Shown in pieces: positions 49,101-60,321 of a stretch of DNA of 64,000 bases (positions within the stretch are counted from its first letter, which is position 1; each line of letters opens with the position of its first letter). The translations under genes were made by a program, and so were the position numbers. The notes beneath the pieces are model-generated. The model did no database searches, was not told where the DNA came from, and saw only the letters and a program-made list of their open reading frames with translations. This DNA comes from Epiperipatus broadwayi (Eukaryota; Onychophora; Udeonychophora; Euonychophora; Peripatidae). Where the stretch lies: the NCBI GenBank assembly GCA_028023455.1, contig JAQFVV010000050.1:186001-250000 (forward strand), read 5' to 3'.

Positions 49101-49769
49101 ACATATATATGCGAGAGATGGGCAGACCTTTAACACAAAGTGGAAATAACAACCTCCCAGAAGAGTTATGTTATTTCTGCTGTGCAATTACAAATATTTA
49201 GAAGTTACGATTATTTATTTATTTTTACAATTATTAAAACTAATATATGACTTAACGTACAAAGATTGTTAAAACTAAGACTCGTTCTTCACGCTTTGAA
49301 TATATTAATTATTATTGCTGAACTTTTAACCTGTACATAAATTAAAACAATAGACAAAATTCACAGTATAATTTAAAAAAAACCAAGTCAAAAACTAAAC
49401 TTATATAACAAGAGAACTCAAAAATAGAATAGTAGTAACATTCTATCTTTTCATTGGTTTTTGACGCTTTGCAATAATAAATATTTAGACGTTATGGTTA
49501 TTTATTATTAAACTTGTTTTCCTAGCAAAATATAAGAAAACAAATATAATATATAATTATAAAACTTATTTACTCTTATTTTTTATTCTATAGTAATGTC
49601 GCAATTAAACTCAGTTGAAAAATTATACCTGAAAGAAACTAATTTTCATTTTACTTTACATTTTAATTTCTTGTTAACTGGATACATACATTTATACATA
49701 CACTTGTATGTATGTTTTATACACGTTTAGAATATGTTTATACATATCTACACACATCTATATATGTGT
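49101..49769. other. AT-rich spacer
   Basis: No gene recognised. Confidence 0.35.
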
Positions 49770-49945
49770 TTCCAATCCATCTCCATTTAAGTCTTTCATT
49801 GATACCTAGTTGTTCTCTCACCTAAATATTGACATATGAAGCGGTATTACCAAAGACTATAAATGACCTAGAAAGAGACCATATGTGAGATTGATGAATG
49901 AAATAAGGAAATATGTTGCTATGATGCGACAAAGAATAGCTTAAA
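49770..49945. pseudogene. Two RTE 3' fragments in inverted orientation
   Basis: 49770-49830 matches the RTE 3' region on the minus strand (CCAATCCATCTCCATTTAAG, TTGTTCTCTCACC). 49850-49930 matches the RTE 3' end on the plus strand (GACCTAGAAAGAGACCATAT, GATGAATGAAATAAGG). Their junction is at about 49835-49850. Confidence 0.6.
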
Positions 49946-49984
49946 CTTGAAAACTTTCATCTTGCAGCAAACTAATAATAGTTT

Positions 49985-50081
49985 AAGGTCATCGCAGCCG
50001 CTTTGCAAGCAAGTAGTTGGTTGCAGACGGTTGTGGGTTTGCCTCCCGGCCGATGCTATGACATATGAAAAAAAAAAAAAA
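49985..50081 (+). repeat. tRNA-derived SINE, family F copy
   Basis: AGGTCATCGCAGCCGCTTTG, TGGGTTTGCCTCCC (box B) and GGCCGATGCTATGACATATG, then an A run of 15 (50067-50081). Same family as 42645-42730 on the other strand. The box A side is incomplete. Confidence 0.75.
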
Positions 50082-51270
50082 GACAAATATATATTTGTCT
50101 TTGGCAAAAACGCCTATTATAATAAAGTCAGCTATTAACCTCAAATTTCTGTATTGACAACTCATAACGATGTTACGGGGGGGGTGGGTGTAATAAAATT
50201 TTGCACTTATATAATTATCTCTTAATTCTATGCTTACAAAATATTACTTTAAAAGTGATGACAATATAATTTTGCGACCGAAACGAAGAATAACACAAAC
50301 GTTTTAATATTTTCAGATGGCTTTAATTACACAGTTAAGACCGTAATTAGCAACTTTAACTGATAAATAGACAACTTTTTTTTTAAAAAAAAAAGGCAAT
50401 AAAGGAAAAAAAACATTTTAAAAGCATTAAGAAACATTTAAAAACGAACAACTTTTTATAAAGCAAAATAAGCCAATGATTAAAACTGCAAATATCAAAA
50501 AAAAAATCGTGTTTTTGCTTAATCGCTTCAGTTAATTGCTTACTGATTACAAGTGATTAAAAATTAGTTTATCTAAGAGACACAAAAATAATAACTAAAT
50601 CATTTTCAACTTCTATTAATGAGTGCTATGTGTGTTTTTGATTCTTATATTAAAAGAAAATGCGCTTACAGCGCACTAATTGGAATTAATTTAACTCTTT
50701 TATTGCTAGAAACAACATGTCACTGAATAATATTTCTGTACTGTAATTTTCACTACATTACTGTCACGCAAGGTAGAAACTGGTTTCTGTACGCTTTTAA
50801 ACACTTTGCAGAAATGTGTAGTCATAAACATATGACCAAAGAACTGTATCAAATATTTGTTCATATCTCCATCTATTATTTATATACTGCGACTGTGTAT
50901 GTATTATGAGCAAACCTTTGGTCATGCATTTTTACAAATTTACAAGTACTTAGTCATGAGCATCCGTGTGAAAAGCATACATGTCGACTTATACTTAGAG
51001 TAATGAATTTATATGCCCTCACCTGTGATCATTGATTGTATGCTTGTGCTTAGTGTAAACTTAAACCTAAGCATGCACTTGTGCTTTTCAAATTGATGTT
51101 TATGGGTGAATGCATATAAATTTGTAATGAACAGAGGTTTGCACCCTCTTTATAATATTAATATGAGTAACTGTTCTATTAGTGGGGAATGTTGATGGCT
51201 TATCACATAATATATACATATACTATAAAGTGATTAATCTTTTTTCTATGTATAAGCATCCGGTCAAAGA
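50082..51270. other. AT-rich spacer with a G run
   Basis: A G run lies near 50177-50184. No gene recognised. Confidence 0.35.
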
Positions 51271-51271
51271 A

Positions 51272-51533
51272 TGCTTAATGCATATAATATTAATACCATC
51301 TATATTCTTTTTATTACGTTTTACAATGCTTTTTTACAAACCACTATTGACAGTTTCAATTGCCCCCAAAATTCTCATAACTTCTATTTATATTTGGAAA
51401 TAGATTTGGAAATATAAGTAAAAGTTCTGAAGAAGATTGCTGGGGCAATCGAAACTGTCAATAGTGGATCGTAAAAAAGCATTGTAAAAAGAAATAAAGA
51501 ATATAGATGGTATTAATATGAATGATTAATGCA
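51272..51533. mobile_element. Foldback element, family G, with hammerhead-like block
   Basis: Inverted arms at about 51272-51400 and 51409-51533 share GACAGTTTCAATTGCCCCC and its complement, TTTTTACAAACCACTATTG, and TACCATCTATATTCTTTTTA. The loop is only about 8 bases. No coding sequence. Confidence 0.8.
51427..51459 (+). ncRNA. Hammerhead-like motif, family G
   Basis: CTGAAGA (51427-51433; consensus CTGATGA, so one core base differs), A, a perfect 6-bp stem II (GATTGC with GCAATC around TGGG), GAAAC and TGTC. Stem I cannot be paired convincingly. The order is that of a hammerhead, but activity is unlikely with this core change. Confidence 0.5.
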
Positions 51534-54363
51534 CTAAGATTGAAACTGTTATGTCTTTAGATTACTTTTGCTAAAAGAAGCAGTCCTACATAAACATGTC
51601 TGTTGCATTACACTGATTTAAGAGTTAAGCTTTGTTTCTAAATAAGTCTTACTTCGAAAAGAGAGTTTTAAACCTCTTATAACATTACTGTTTAATGCAG
51701 TTACTGTTAAAGAATTAATATTTTACGAAAATAATCATCAGAAGTTAAGTAACAACAGCCTATCGCGATAGTTTTTTTATATATAAAATATTGCGAAAGA
51801 TGAAGTAAAAAAAAAGTGCTTATATTTTCATTTAGCAAGAGTAGTGACTTGTTTATTTCGTTAACAAAAAGAGAGGATGTTTTGTGTTCTTGGTAGACAA
51901 ACAGTAATTATCGTTTGACATGGTACATAAATCATATGCACCAAAAAAAAAAAAAAAGAGAGAAAAAGTTATTACAGATTTGAAATAAAATTTAAAAAAA
52001 AAAAAGCTTTCCTAATTCTTCAATTTCTTTTTCTTTTGACTAACTTAAAAACTATGAAGCCTTCATTTTGTCAGAGACAAAATGTTTTTCTAGAAGGAGA
52101 GGATCAACATTTCATTTAATCTACTAAGTATGATTAATTGGTTTAAGTAAAGAATATTTATCAACATTTTTTCTCTGTTTACAAAAAAAAAAAAAAGTTA
52201 GAAATAAAAATTATAAAAAAATATTAATTATATTTTTTATCTTTTAAAAGACAGAGAAGCAAAGGGGAATATAATTTAAAAACTAAACACAGACAGAAGA
52301 CACAAGGAAACTCATTCGTTAATAAAAAATTACATCTGTCATATAAGGATTATATATATTAAATATAAACAAGTAATAAATAAATGACAAAAAAATAGCA
52401 GGCATAAAAACAATAATGTAAGAAAAATGAAAGGCAAAAAAATGTAAAATTAATAATAGAACACAAAGTTTTATTATTATGAAGTTCACATAAAAACTAA
52501 CGTCTTTAGTTATACAGATTATTAAGAAGATGAGTTTTCCACTAATAGCATAAAAAGAGATAAACAAGTCCACTAAATTCCCATCCATTGTTTTTCAAAT
52601 GACTGGGTGGAAAAATAATATATATTAAAAACGGTAGAACAGAATTATTAATATTTTAGTTAAAGACAATTTAGTAATTTTCACTTAAACACATATCAAG
52701 TACAATAATATTTATAATTCAAAACATTATCCAACTATAATTTGGTAAAAGTATGTGTACGCTAATTACAGTGGCGATTCACTCACTCCATATCCGCCAC
52801 TTCAATTATACCCTATCCTTCCAAAATGTAAACAAAAATAAAGGCAATGATTTTCTGATTGCATATTTCTATGGGAGTGTAGAACTAAAAAATGTAGTTT
52901 ATTTTTTCACAAAAGGGAGAAATATTGTATATGTACCCTCACACATATATAAAACATATCAACATATAAAATATATAAAATGTTCAAATGACCCTCCCAA
53001 ACTTTATGTTTTTTTCACGTCATCTATGAATAAATATTAAATTTGTTTGAAGTTCAGACGTTACATTTATTCACAGAGGGCGCTGCTGGAAAAGCATAAC
53101 GTTTGGGATGCACTGGTATATTTTCTTAAAATACTGTAAGTATAAAACATTTATAACAAAGTGTCAAAATCTTATGTGAAATACAGTATATATAATAATA
53201 TCAAAAGCCTAATATCTTGAAATATTTCAGTATAATCACTGTAAAATATGAAATAGATTTCATGCACTTGGAAACAAATATTTCAACTATAAAATAGAAA
53301 ACAGAAAATTTAATATAAATGTATAAAATACATAACATAAAATCAAAAAGAATAAAATAATGTATGTATAAAATGTTTATAGATAAAATTGATAATCTAC
53401 ATATTTCAAACCTTTAAATGTAAGAAATATAAAAAGTAAATAATAGAATTTATTATATTAAAATATTTTAATATATAAAATATGTTAAAAACATAATAAC
53501 TTTCATTTCTAGTTTTATTGCACAATGGAAAAATAATTTTTCATATTTATTGAAAGTGGTGGTTTAAAAGAGAGACAAATATAGATGTTTCATTTCTCTA
53601 TAAAAGTTCAGTAGAAAAAAAGTACAGATCAGAATTCTATGCTGAAAGCAAAAAAGTTTTGATTTCCTTGTTTCTAGCTATGCCTATTTAAACATGATAA
53701 ACTATAATTAACCATATGATGCACAAAAATGAGTAAATAGTTTAAAGGATGCCACCAAAAACACTCCATAGAAGCAGCTGACAGATAAACTGGAAGTGAC
53801 AATATGCCAAAAATGTAATTTACATGCACAAATTAAAAATTTGCATATTAATTTAAAATAATATAAATTTTAAACCTATATCTTTGTTTTGCTGTGTCTT
53901 TTAAGTATCCTATAAATATTATTTTATGATAGAATGCATTAGTTTTAGCAATTTAAGATAGAATAATAATCATATGTATTATTTTATTAAAATTTTATTT
54001 GAAATGATTTCAAAGCATGCAGTTTTGTGATCACAAAAATTTTAGCAAGCGGAAATAAATTCATAAAGTTTTTTTCTTTAAAATGCTAAAGTGAAAATTA
54101 TTATTTTAATTGTAAAAGGATAAATAATGTATTATGAAGTCAGTCATTTATTTAAAAAGAACAAACAGATCATGAAATAATATAAAGAGTAAAACAGAAC
54201 CAGTAGAATTTGAAAAGAAATATTGAGGAAAAAAAGAAAATATTTTTTAAGAGCGTATAAACATATATAATCACCAGTTTTTACATACTTTCAATTTATT
54301 GCCCTATTGTCTTTTATATTTTTTAAAATAATATTTTTTGCTAATGATCCAAACTTATAGTAC
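51534..54363. other. Very AT-rich spacer
   Basis: 2.8 kb without recognised gene, element end or tRNA box. Short A runs at 51943, 52183 and 51997. An AGAGGGCGCT sequence near 53077-53086 resembles half of a CTCF site. No exon-like coding was found. Confidence 0.4.
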
Positions 54364-54543
54364 AGATATATTTATAAACCAGCAAGCATCACATGATCAC
54401 ATCTCCAATATTAGCACATAATTGTTTACAAACAAAGCAAAGCAAAACTCCATATAGTAGTGCCACCTGTGCTAAACAGAGTAATCAATGGATGCCAGAA
54501 GGCTTGTGCACAAAATCCCTATCTAATGCCTACTCATCCAATA

Positions 54544-54585
54544 TCCCCAGATTAGTTTCTGGCTTGTGGGCTTCATCAGTGAGGA
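54544..54585 (-). ncRNA. Hammerhead ribozyme-like motif, family A, left arm
   Basis: On the minus strand TCCTCA, CTGATGA (54573-54579), AGCCC-ACA-AGCCA, GAAAC, TAATC, TGGGGA. Core and 6-bp stem I are kept. Stem II is weakened (GGC changed to GCC) and the stem III pair is lost (G to A). Confidence 0.65.
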
Positions 54586-54851
54586 GCTTTGGATCTGAGA
54601 GCACTGCATGTAGATCTTAGGATCAAATGCAATCCTCTAGCAACCACCTTTTATCTCAACTACAAAACTATGAGCATGAAATTGAAAACACAAAAAATAT
54701 TTTCAATCTAAGCTCAATAGCTTATATAGTCATATTTTTTGTGTTTTCAATTTCATGCTCATAGTTTTGTAGTTAAGTAGAGATAAAACGTGGTTGCTAG
54801 ACGGTTGCATTAGATCCTAAGATCTAGATGCAGTGATCTCAGATCCAAAGC

Positions 54852-54893
54852 TCCTCACTGATGATGGCTACAAGCCAGAAACTAGTCTGGGGA
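54852..54893 (+). ncRNA. Hammerhead ribozyme, family A (complete type I)
   Basis: Stem I 5' strand TCCTCA (54852-54857), CTGATGA (54858-54864), stem II TGGCT with AGCCA around ACA (54865-54877), GAAA (54878-54881), minimal stem III C-TA-G, then TC with predicted cleavage after C54887, and stem I 3' strand TGGGGA (54888-54893, one G-T pair). All core positions match the hammerhead consensus. One-pair stem III is known from Penelope-type and animal retrozyme hammerheads. Confidence 0.85.
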
Positions 54894-55025
54894 TATTGGA
54901 TGAGTAGGCATTAGATAGGGATTTTATGCACAAGCCTTCTGGCATCCATTGATTACTCTGTTTAGTACAGGTGGCACTACTATATGGAGTTTTGCTTTGC
55001 TTTGTTTAGATATATTTATATAAAC

Positions 55026-55429
55026 ATTAAAACATCTGCATGGAATATATATGTGTGTATTGAAAAGTAATTTATATTTACAATTGAGTACAATGTATAT
55101 TCATGTGAAATTTACCAAGTCAATTTAAAATAATAATTGAATTGTTTTTAGCTGCCATGTTCAACAACTTTTTAATTATAAAAAGTTATTGAACCTGGTA
55201 GCTAGAGGGCCATTCAAATATTATTTAAAGTAGACTTGACAAATTTCATATGACATTATGTTTATTCAATATTAAAACATTGTTTATCATTAGTGTCTAT
55301 ATAAATACATGGGACCATAAATAAAGATGGATTCCACCTTTTATATTAAAAGGAGGTTGCCTTGACAACAGTTTATGATTGTTTATTGTTATCTATATTG
55401 GATTTGTCTAAGTGTTGATTGGTTTCTAC
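55026..55429. other. AT-rich spacer
   Basis: No gene recognised. GTAATTTATATTTACAATTG occurs near 55067 and again near 55513. Confidence 0.4.
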
Positions 55430-55515
55430 TGGTTTTATATATATATATAATAAACAAAAACAAGCTACTATATTTTACTTTATACCATCTTCTAGGGTCT
55501 TGAAGAAAATGTAGT
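55430..55515 (+). repeat. Repeat flanking the RTE (left copy)
   Basis: TATAATAAACAAA...AGCTACTATATTTTACTT and TATACCATCTTCTAG resemble 58766-58860 on the other side of the RTE, in the same orientation. Confidence 0.6.
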
Positions 55516-56155
55516 AATTTATATTTACAATTGAGTATAGTATCATCATCATTATCATCATCAACCATTATCAGTCCACTGTAGGATGAAGGTCTCTCCA
55601 AGTTCAATCCATCTTCTCTGATCTTTAGCTTCTCTTCTCCACATCATCCCTGCACACTTTCTTATTTCATCCATTCATTTCACACATGGTCTCTTTCTGG
55701 GTCTTTTACAATCTCTTGGAATCCAGTTTAAAATTGCAATTGTCCATTTATTATCATCTTTCTAATAATATGTCCAGCCCAACTCCAGTCTTTTAATTTT
55801 TTCAATGAGGTCAGTAACACCTGTTTGTTCTCTTACCCATATATTGCATTTTTGATCTCTTCTTGTTACTCCCAACATGCATCTCTCCATACTTCATTCA
55901 GTGGTCTGAAATCTCTGTATTGCTCTTTTATTAAGTGTCCAAGTCTCCAGATTTATAAGCAAGAACTGGTAAAACACATTTATTAAAAAACATTTTCAAA
56001 CACATAGGCATATTTCATTTTAGTATAAAGTTATTTCTACCAAAAGCATCCAACCAAGTTTAACTCTACAATTAATTTCATCCATTATGTTTCCATCTGT
56101 ATTAATAATATGATCAAGGTATTTGTAGCTGTTAACTTCTTCTAACTCACCATAA

Positions 56156-57105
56156 TCAATCTTTTATTTTCATATTTTGAAAAAATCCATTAAACATTAC
56201 TTTAGTCCTTTTAACATTTATCTTTAGTCCTACTTTCCTACTTTCATCTGATAACTCCTGCAACATTTCTTGCAGCTCTAAAACATTATTTGCAAAAACA
56301 ACAACATCATTTGCAAAATTTAAATGACTTAAATAATCTTCATTTACTTTCACTCCTTTAGCTTCCCATTTTAATCCACAAAATACTTCTTGCAGCACTG
56401 CTGTAAAACGTTTTGGAGATATGGAGTCACCCTGTCTTAAACCCTTTTCAATGTTGACTTTCCTAGTATCATTATGTAATCTAATTGTTGCTAATGCATT
56501 TTAAAAAATATTCTTTAAAATATGACAATATTCTGGATCTATATATTGATGATCCAATGCTTTAATCACTGAAGAAATGTTTATAGAATCAAATGCCTTT
56601 TCATAATCTACAAATCCAAAGCATAATGGTAACTCATATTCATTTGACCTGTATATAACTTCTCTCAATACTGGATATAATCTACTGTACTAAAACCACT
56701 TTTAAATCCAGCTTGTTCTCTTGGTTTGTGGAAATCCAATATTCTCTGTAGATGAGTTGTAATTATTTTGGTAAAAATTTTCTATAACACTGATAAAATA
56801 CTGATAGGTCTGTAATTTCTAATATCTTCTTTATCATCTTTTAAAAATATTAATATTAATACTGCATTCTTCCAATCATCTGGTACATCTTTATCATTCA
56901 GACATTTGGTATATAACTTTGCTAAAAAATATTCTATTTCTTTATCTGCTTCTTTTAATATATCAATTATAATTCCATCATTACCTGGAGCCATTGCATG
57001 TCTCACTTTTTCATTTAAAATTCTGGGCAATTCAGAAGACATAGTAGATATAGGACATACTTGTTCTTTATTATTATATAATTCTTGATAGAAGTCTTCT
57101 ACCAA
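56156..57105 (-). pseudogene. RTE reverse transcriptase domain
   Basis: The upstream part (57105-56782) carries APGNDGIIIDILKEA, KDVPDDWKNAVLILIFLK and the NYRPISILSVL motif. After frameshifts the palm continues with AFDSI on a FVDYEKAFDS-like stretch near 56600, then the block before motif C (VNEDYLSHLNFANDVVVFANN, FADD changed to FAND) and LKINVKRTKVMFNGF at 56190. RT would copy element RNA onto nicked DNA. The changed motif C and the breaks make it inactive. Confidence 0.85.
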
Positions 57106-58172
57106 TTCATGATGTCATCTCTCTTTTTAATAATAATTCTATTTTTTTTCTTATTGCAGACATAAATTTCCTACCAATACCAAAATGTTGTTTTACACTC
57201 TTTAGACTTTTATTCTCTTTTACAGCTTTCCTTGCTAGTTCACAATTATACTTTCTTATATCATTTTCATCTCTTTCCCACACCATTTTATAAAATCCTA
57301 GATATTCAATCCTTTTTAATAAATAATTTTTGTATATCTTCATATTCCTTCTTTTTCTTCATAAATTCTCTAGTCTCAGTAGAAATTTTATTGGTTAATT
57401 GTTGCTTTTTTTCTACCACCTGTCTTTGTTGCAGTTTTATTTTCATATTAATTTCATTCAAATATGAATCATGCTCAAAATCTACTAATACTTGAAACCA
57501 ATTTTTAAGTTCTAATTTAAATTCATTAGAATGTTTCTGAAGATTAGGAATATCAACTGTAAATATTGCTTTTTTTAATAATTTTTGTTTCTTTAGTTTT
57601 ACATTAGCATGTACCTTACATCTTACTAATTGATGATGACATTCTTAAGAACATGACAATCTTGAAATATGTATTTTCTATTAGTCAAAATGTAATCCAA
57701 TTCTGCTATATCTTCATTTGGCTGCTTCCATGTCCATTTCCTTTTAACATTTTTCTCAAAAAACAGAATTCATATTATAAAGCTTTTTCTGCAAACTCCA
57801 CTAGTCTATGTCCTCTTTCATTTCTATTACCACAACCAAATTATTTACAGAACTTTCATCTTTCATTTATTTAACAATTCTAGAATTAAAGTCTCCCATA
57901 ACAATTTTAAATGTTGCTTACTTTGATCAAAAGCCTTTTGTATATCCATATAAAATATTTTATTACTTCCTCACTATGAGAACTTGTTGGGGCATAAACC
58001 TGAATTATCTTCATTTGGTATCTGCTGTTAAGTTGTATAACTAATCTTGCCACTCTGCCCTAATCACCATCAATTTACACAATGTTGTTCTTCCATTTTT
58101 TATTTATAATGAATCCTACTTCACTTGTATTTCTAATATCTGTGCCTTTATAATAGAATATATGTCCACTTT

Positions 58173-58364
58173 TTAAATAATCTCTTCATCTTTTCTTTTA
58201 ACTTTACAAAGTCCAATAATGTCCCATTTAATATAAGACAGTTCTTCTTCTAATTCTTGTAATTTTCTTTCACTTGAAAGTGATCTGCAGTTGTAAGTAC
58301 CTAAATAAAAAGTCATCAAAGTGCAGCTTGGGTCCACAATCAGGGGATTCTTAGCACCCTCCAT
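58173..58364 (-). pseudogene. RTE endonuclease N-terminal part
   Basis: 63 residues include GTYNCRSLSSERKLQELEEEL and KWDIIGLCKVKRKDEEI, the opening of the AP-endonuclease domain (N-RTL---- and WDI-GL-E-R, with Glu changed to Lys in the E-R motif). It is followed downstream on the minus strand by more endonuclease homology in other frames to about 57100. Confidence 0.85.
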
Positions 58365-58765
58365 CTTCAGCCACTAACTGCCACTTTGGTTGGTGACTTT
58401 ACAGCCTCCTGGGAGTAAGAGCTATGATTTATTTTTGTCTGCCATGATTCTATATATCTATTGGAAAATTATTTATCATTTGCACATACCTTCATTCTGC
58501 CTTATGAGGCAACTGAAAAGAGAGATGATGGTGTTTCTTGATCTTAAATTTATAGATAAAAAACCAATAATCTCACCACACTGGCTAATTCATGTTGGTG
58601 AGCAGTCCATCCATGTTCATATACTATATAAATAATCATATAGTAATAACAGCTGCAATGACAAGAATGTATAGAGTGGGCATTAGGAATTTGCCCTGCT
58701 TGGTTCCTTTAAGGCTTCCAAGAGGAATCAAAGGGTCTCCTTTCAATTAATAGAAAACTCCTTTG

Positions 58766-58860
58766 CAGCAGCTGAGTATAGTTTATACACATATATATTA
58801 TAAACAAGCAACTATGTTTTAATTTATACCATCTTCTAAGAATCATGGGGAAAATGTATC
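58766..58860 (+). repeat. Repeat flanking the RTE (right copy)
   Basis: TATAAACAAGCAACTATGTT, then TTTATACCATCTTCTAAG and GGGAAAATGTA. Same orientation and order as 55430-55515. Confidence 0.6.
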
Positions 58861-60032
58861 AGACACAACAGTTATGGTATGTTTTCATTTTGCAAATATT
58901 ACATATATTTAAAAAAATCAGGATTAATATTAATAACGTAGATTAATTCAAGTACAGTATTTTTATTAATAGGTATTTCCTTCTATTTAAAATATAAATT
59001 TTAATGTTTTTGTAAATGAATCCTACTGGAAAGGTTTAAGATAGTTTAAAGCCTTAAGGCAGTTTTTGATAACAAATTCTTTCACCATAGAATAAAAAAG
59101 AATCTTCTTAGAAACTAAATCATAAAAATAACTATGGAAAAATGTTAAGATTATTTTGTATATATTTTAATTTATTATATTAATTTTTATAACATTTTAA
59201 TTACATAAATATTATATAAGCTGGTCTGATGACTTTATTCACATTAATAGAAATATATCAAATTTTTAAAATGATTAAACAATGTAAAGCAAAAATCCAT
59301 AGTTTTAAAAAACAAACATTCCTTATTTATATGTACATAAGAATAACTATAGAAGGATAAAGAATAAATGATTAAGGATTACTAATAATTTATGCACAGT
59401 AGAGCCATCTTTAATTTAAATATTCCTGAATTAGTTGTTTTATGCTAATATTTATCCTGGTTATTGACTGCAAATCCATTAATCCTTATTGAACTATTTG
59501 AATTATACTATAACACCTATTACAAATACTTATTATGCAAAGATGAGTAATTCATCAGATGCAGTTTTTATAAATTACTTAATTTTAAAAATAATAGCAG
59601 TGTGTAAAATAAATTAACAATTAATCCATCATAATATTTTAAATATTTTTTAAAATAATTTTATTAGTTTTTGTTTGTTTCCTACTATGTTCACAAGTAC
59701 TGTCTCAATCTTCTTAATATACACATTTTCCCTCAGTGAAATCATGTAATGATCATTTTTGAATATGCTAAAAAAATTCCCTAGAGGTCAATACTAGTAC
59801 AATTTTCAAGCTCTGATCATCTTAGTAGGAAATTACCAATTTTCATCAAACAATCAAGTACTATAAAAAGTCCATAGCCTATAGAATTCTAAAAAGAATC
59901 TGAAAAAAATTGATGTAATATTTGTAGGGTTATTAAGTAACAAACAAACAAACTTTCAGATTTATATACATATAATAGTTTATAAGATTTTTCTATTTAT
60001 ATTTTAATTTATTATTTTAATCAACTTTCATA
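58861..60032. other. AT-rich spacer
   Basis: Nothing recognised. Confidence 0.35.

Positions 60033-60321
<289 letters not shown>

Larger units (their letters stand above)
54380..55007. mobile_element. Family A foldback element (best copy, two hammerheads)
   Basis: Long palindrome with arms at about 54430-54720 and 54735-55007, plus a 50-base unpaired leader at the left. A direct repeat flanks it (AGATATATTTATAAAC at 54364-54379, AGATATATTTATATAAAC at 55008-55025). The arms carry a hammerhead on opposite strands, so transcripts of either strand would contain one. The leader (CATGATCAC...TTAGCACATAA-TGTTT) is shared with the copy at 1381-1624, so it is part of the element. Confidence 0.9.
55540..58670 (-). 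mobile_element. RTE/BovB-like LINE, near full length, inactive
   Basis: Minus-strand element with its 3' tail (TCATCATCA-type runs) at about 55545 and 5' end near 58670. It encodes an AP-type endonuclease then RT in the RTE order. The 5' part is shared with the plus copy at 43095. Stops and frameshifts throughout. Confidence 0.9.

Noticed and set aside
52319-53040. Pair of ORFs of 89 and 95 residues
   Set aside because: No homology recognised. Composition is that of the surrounding A/T-rich sequence and there is no splice or start context to support a gene.
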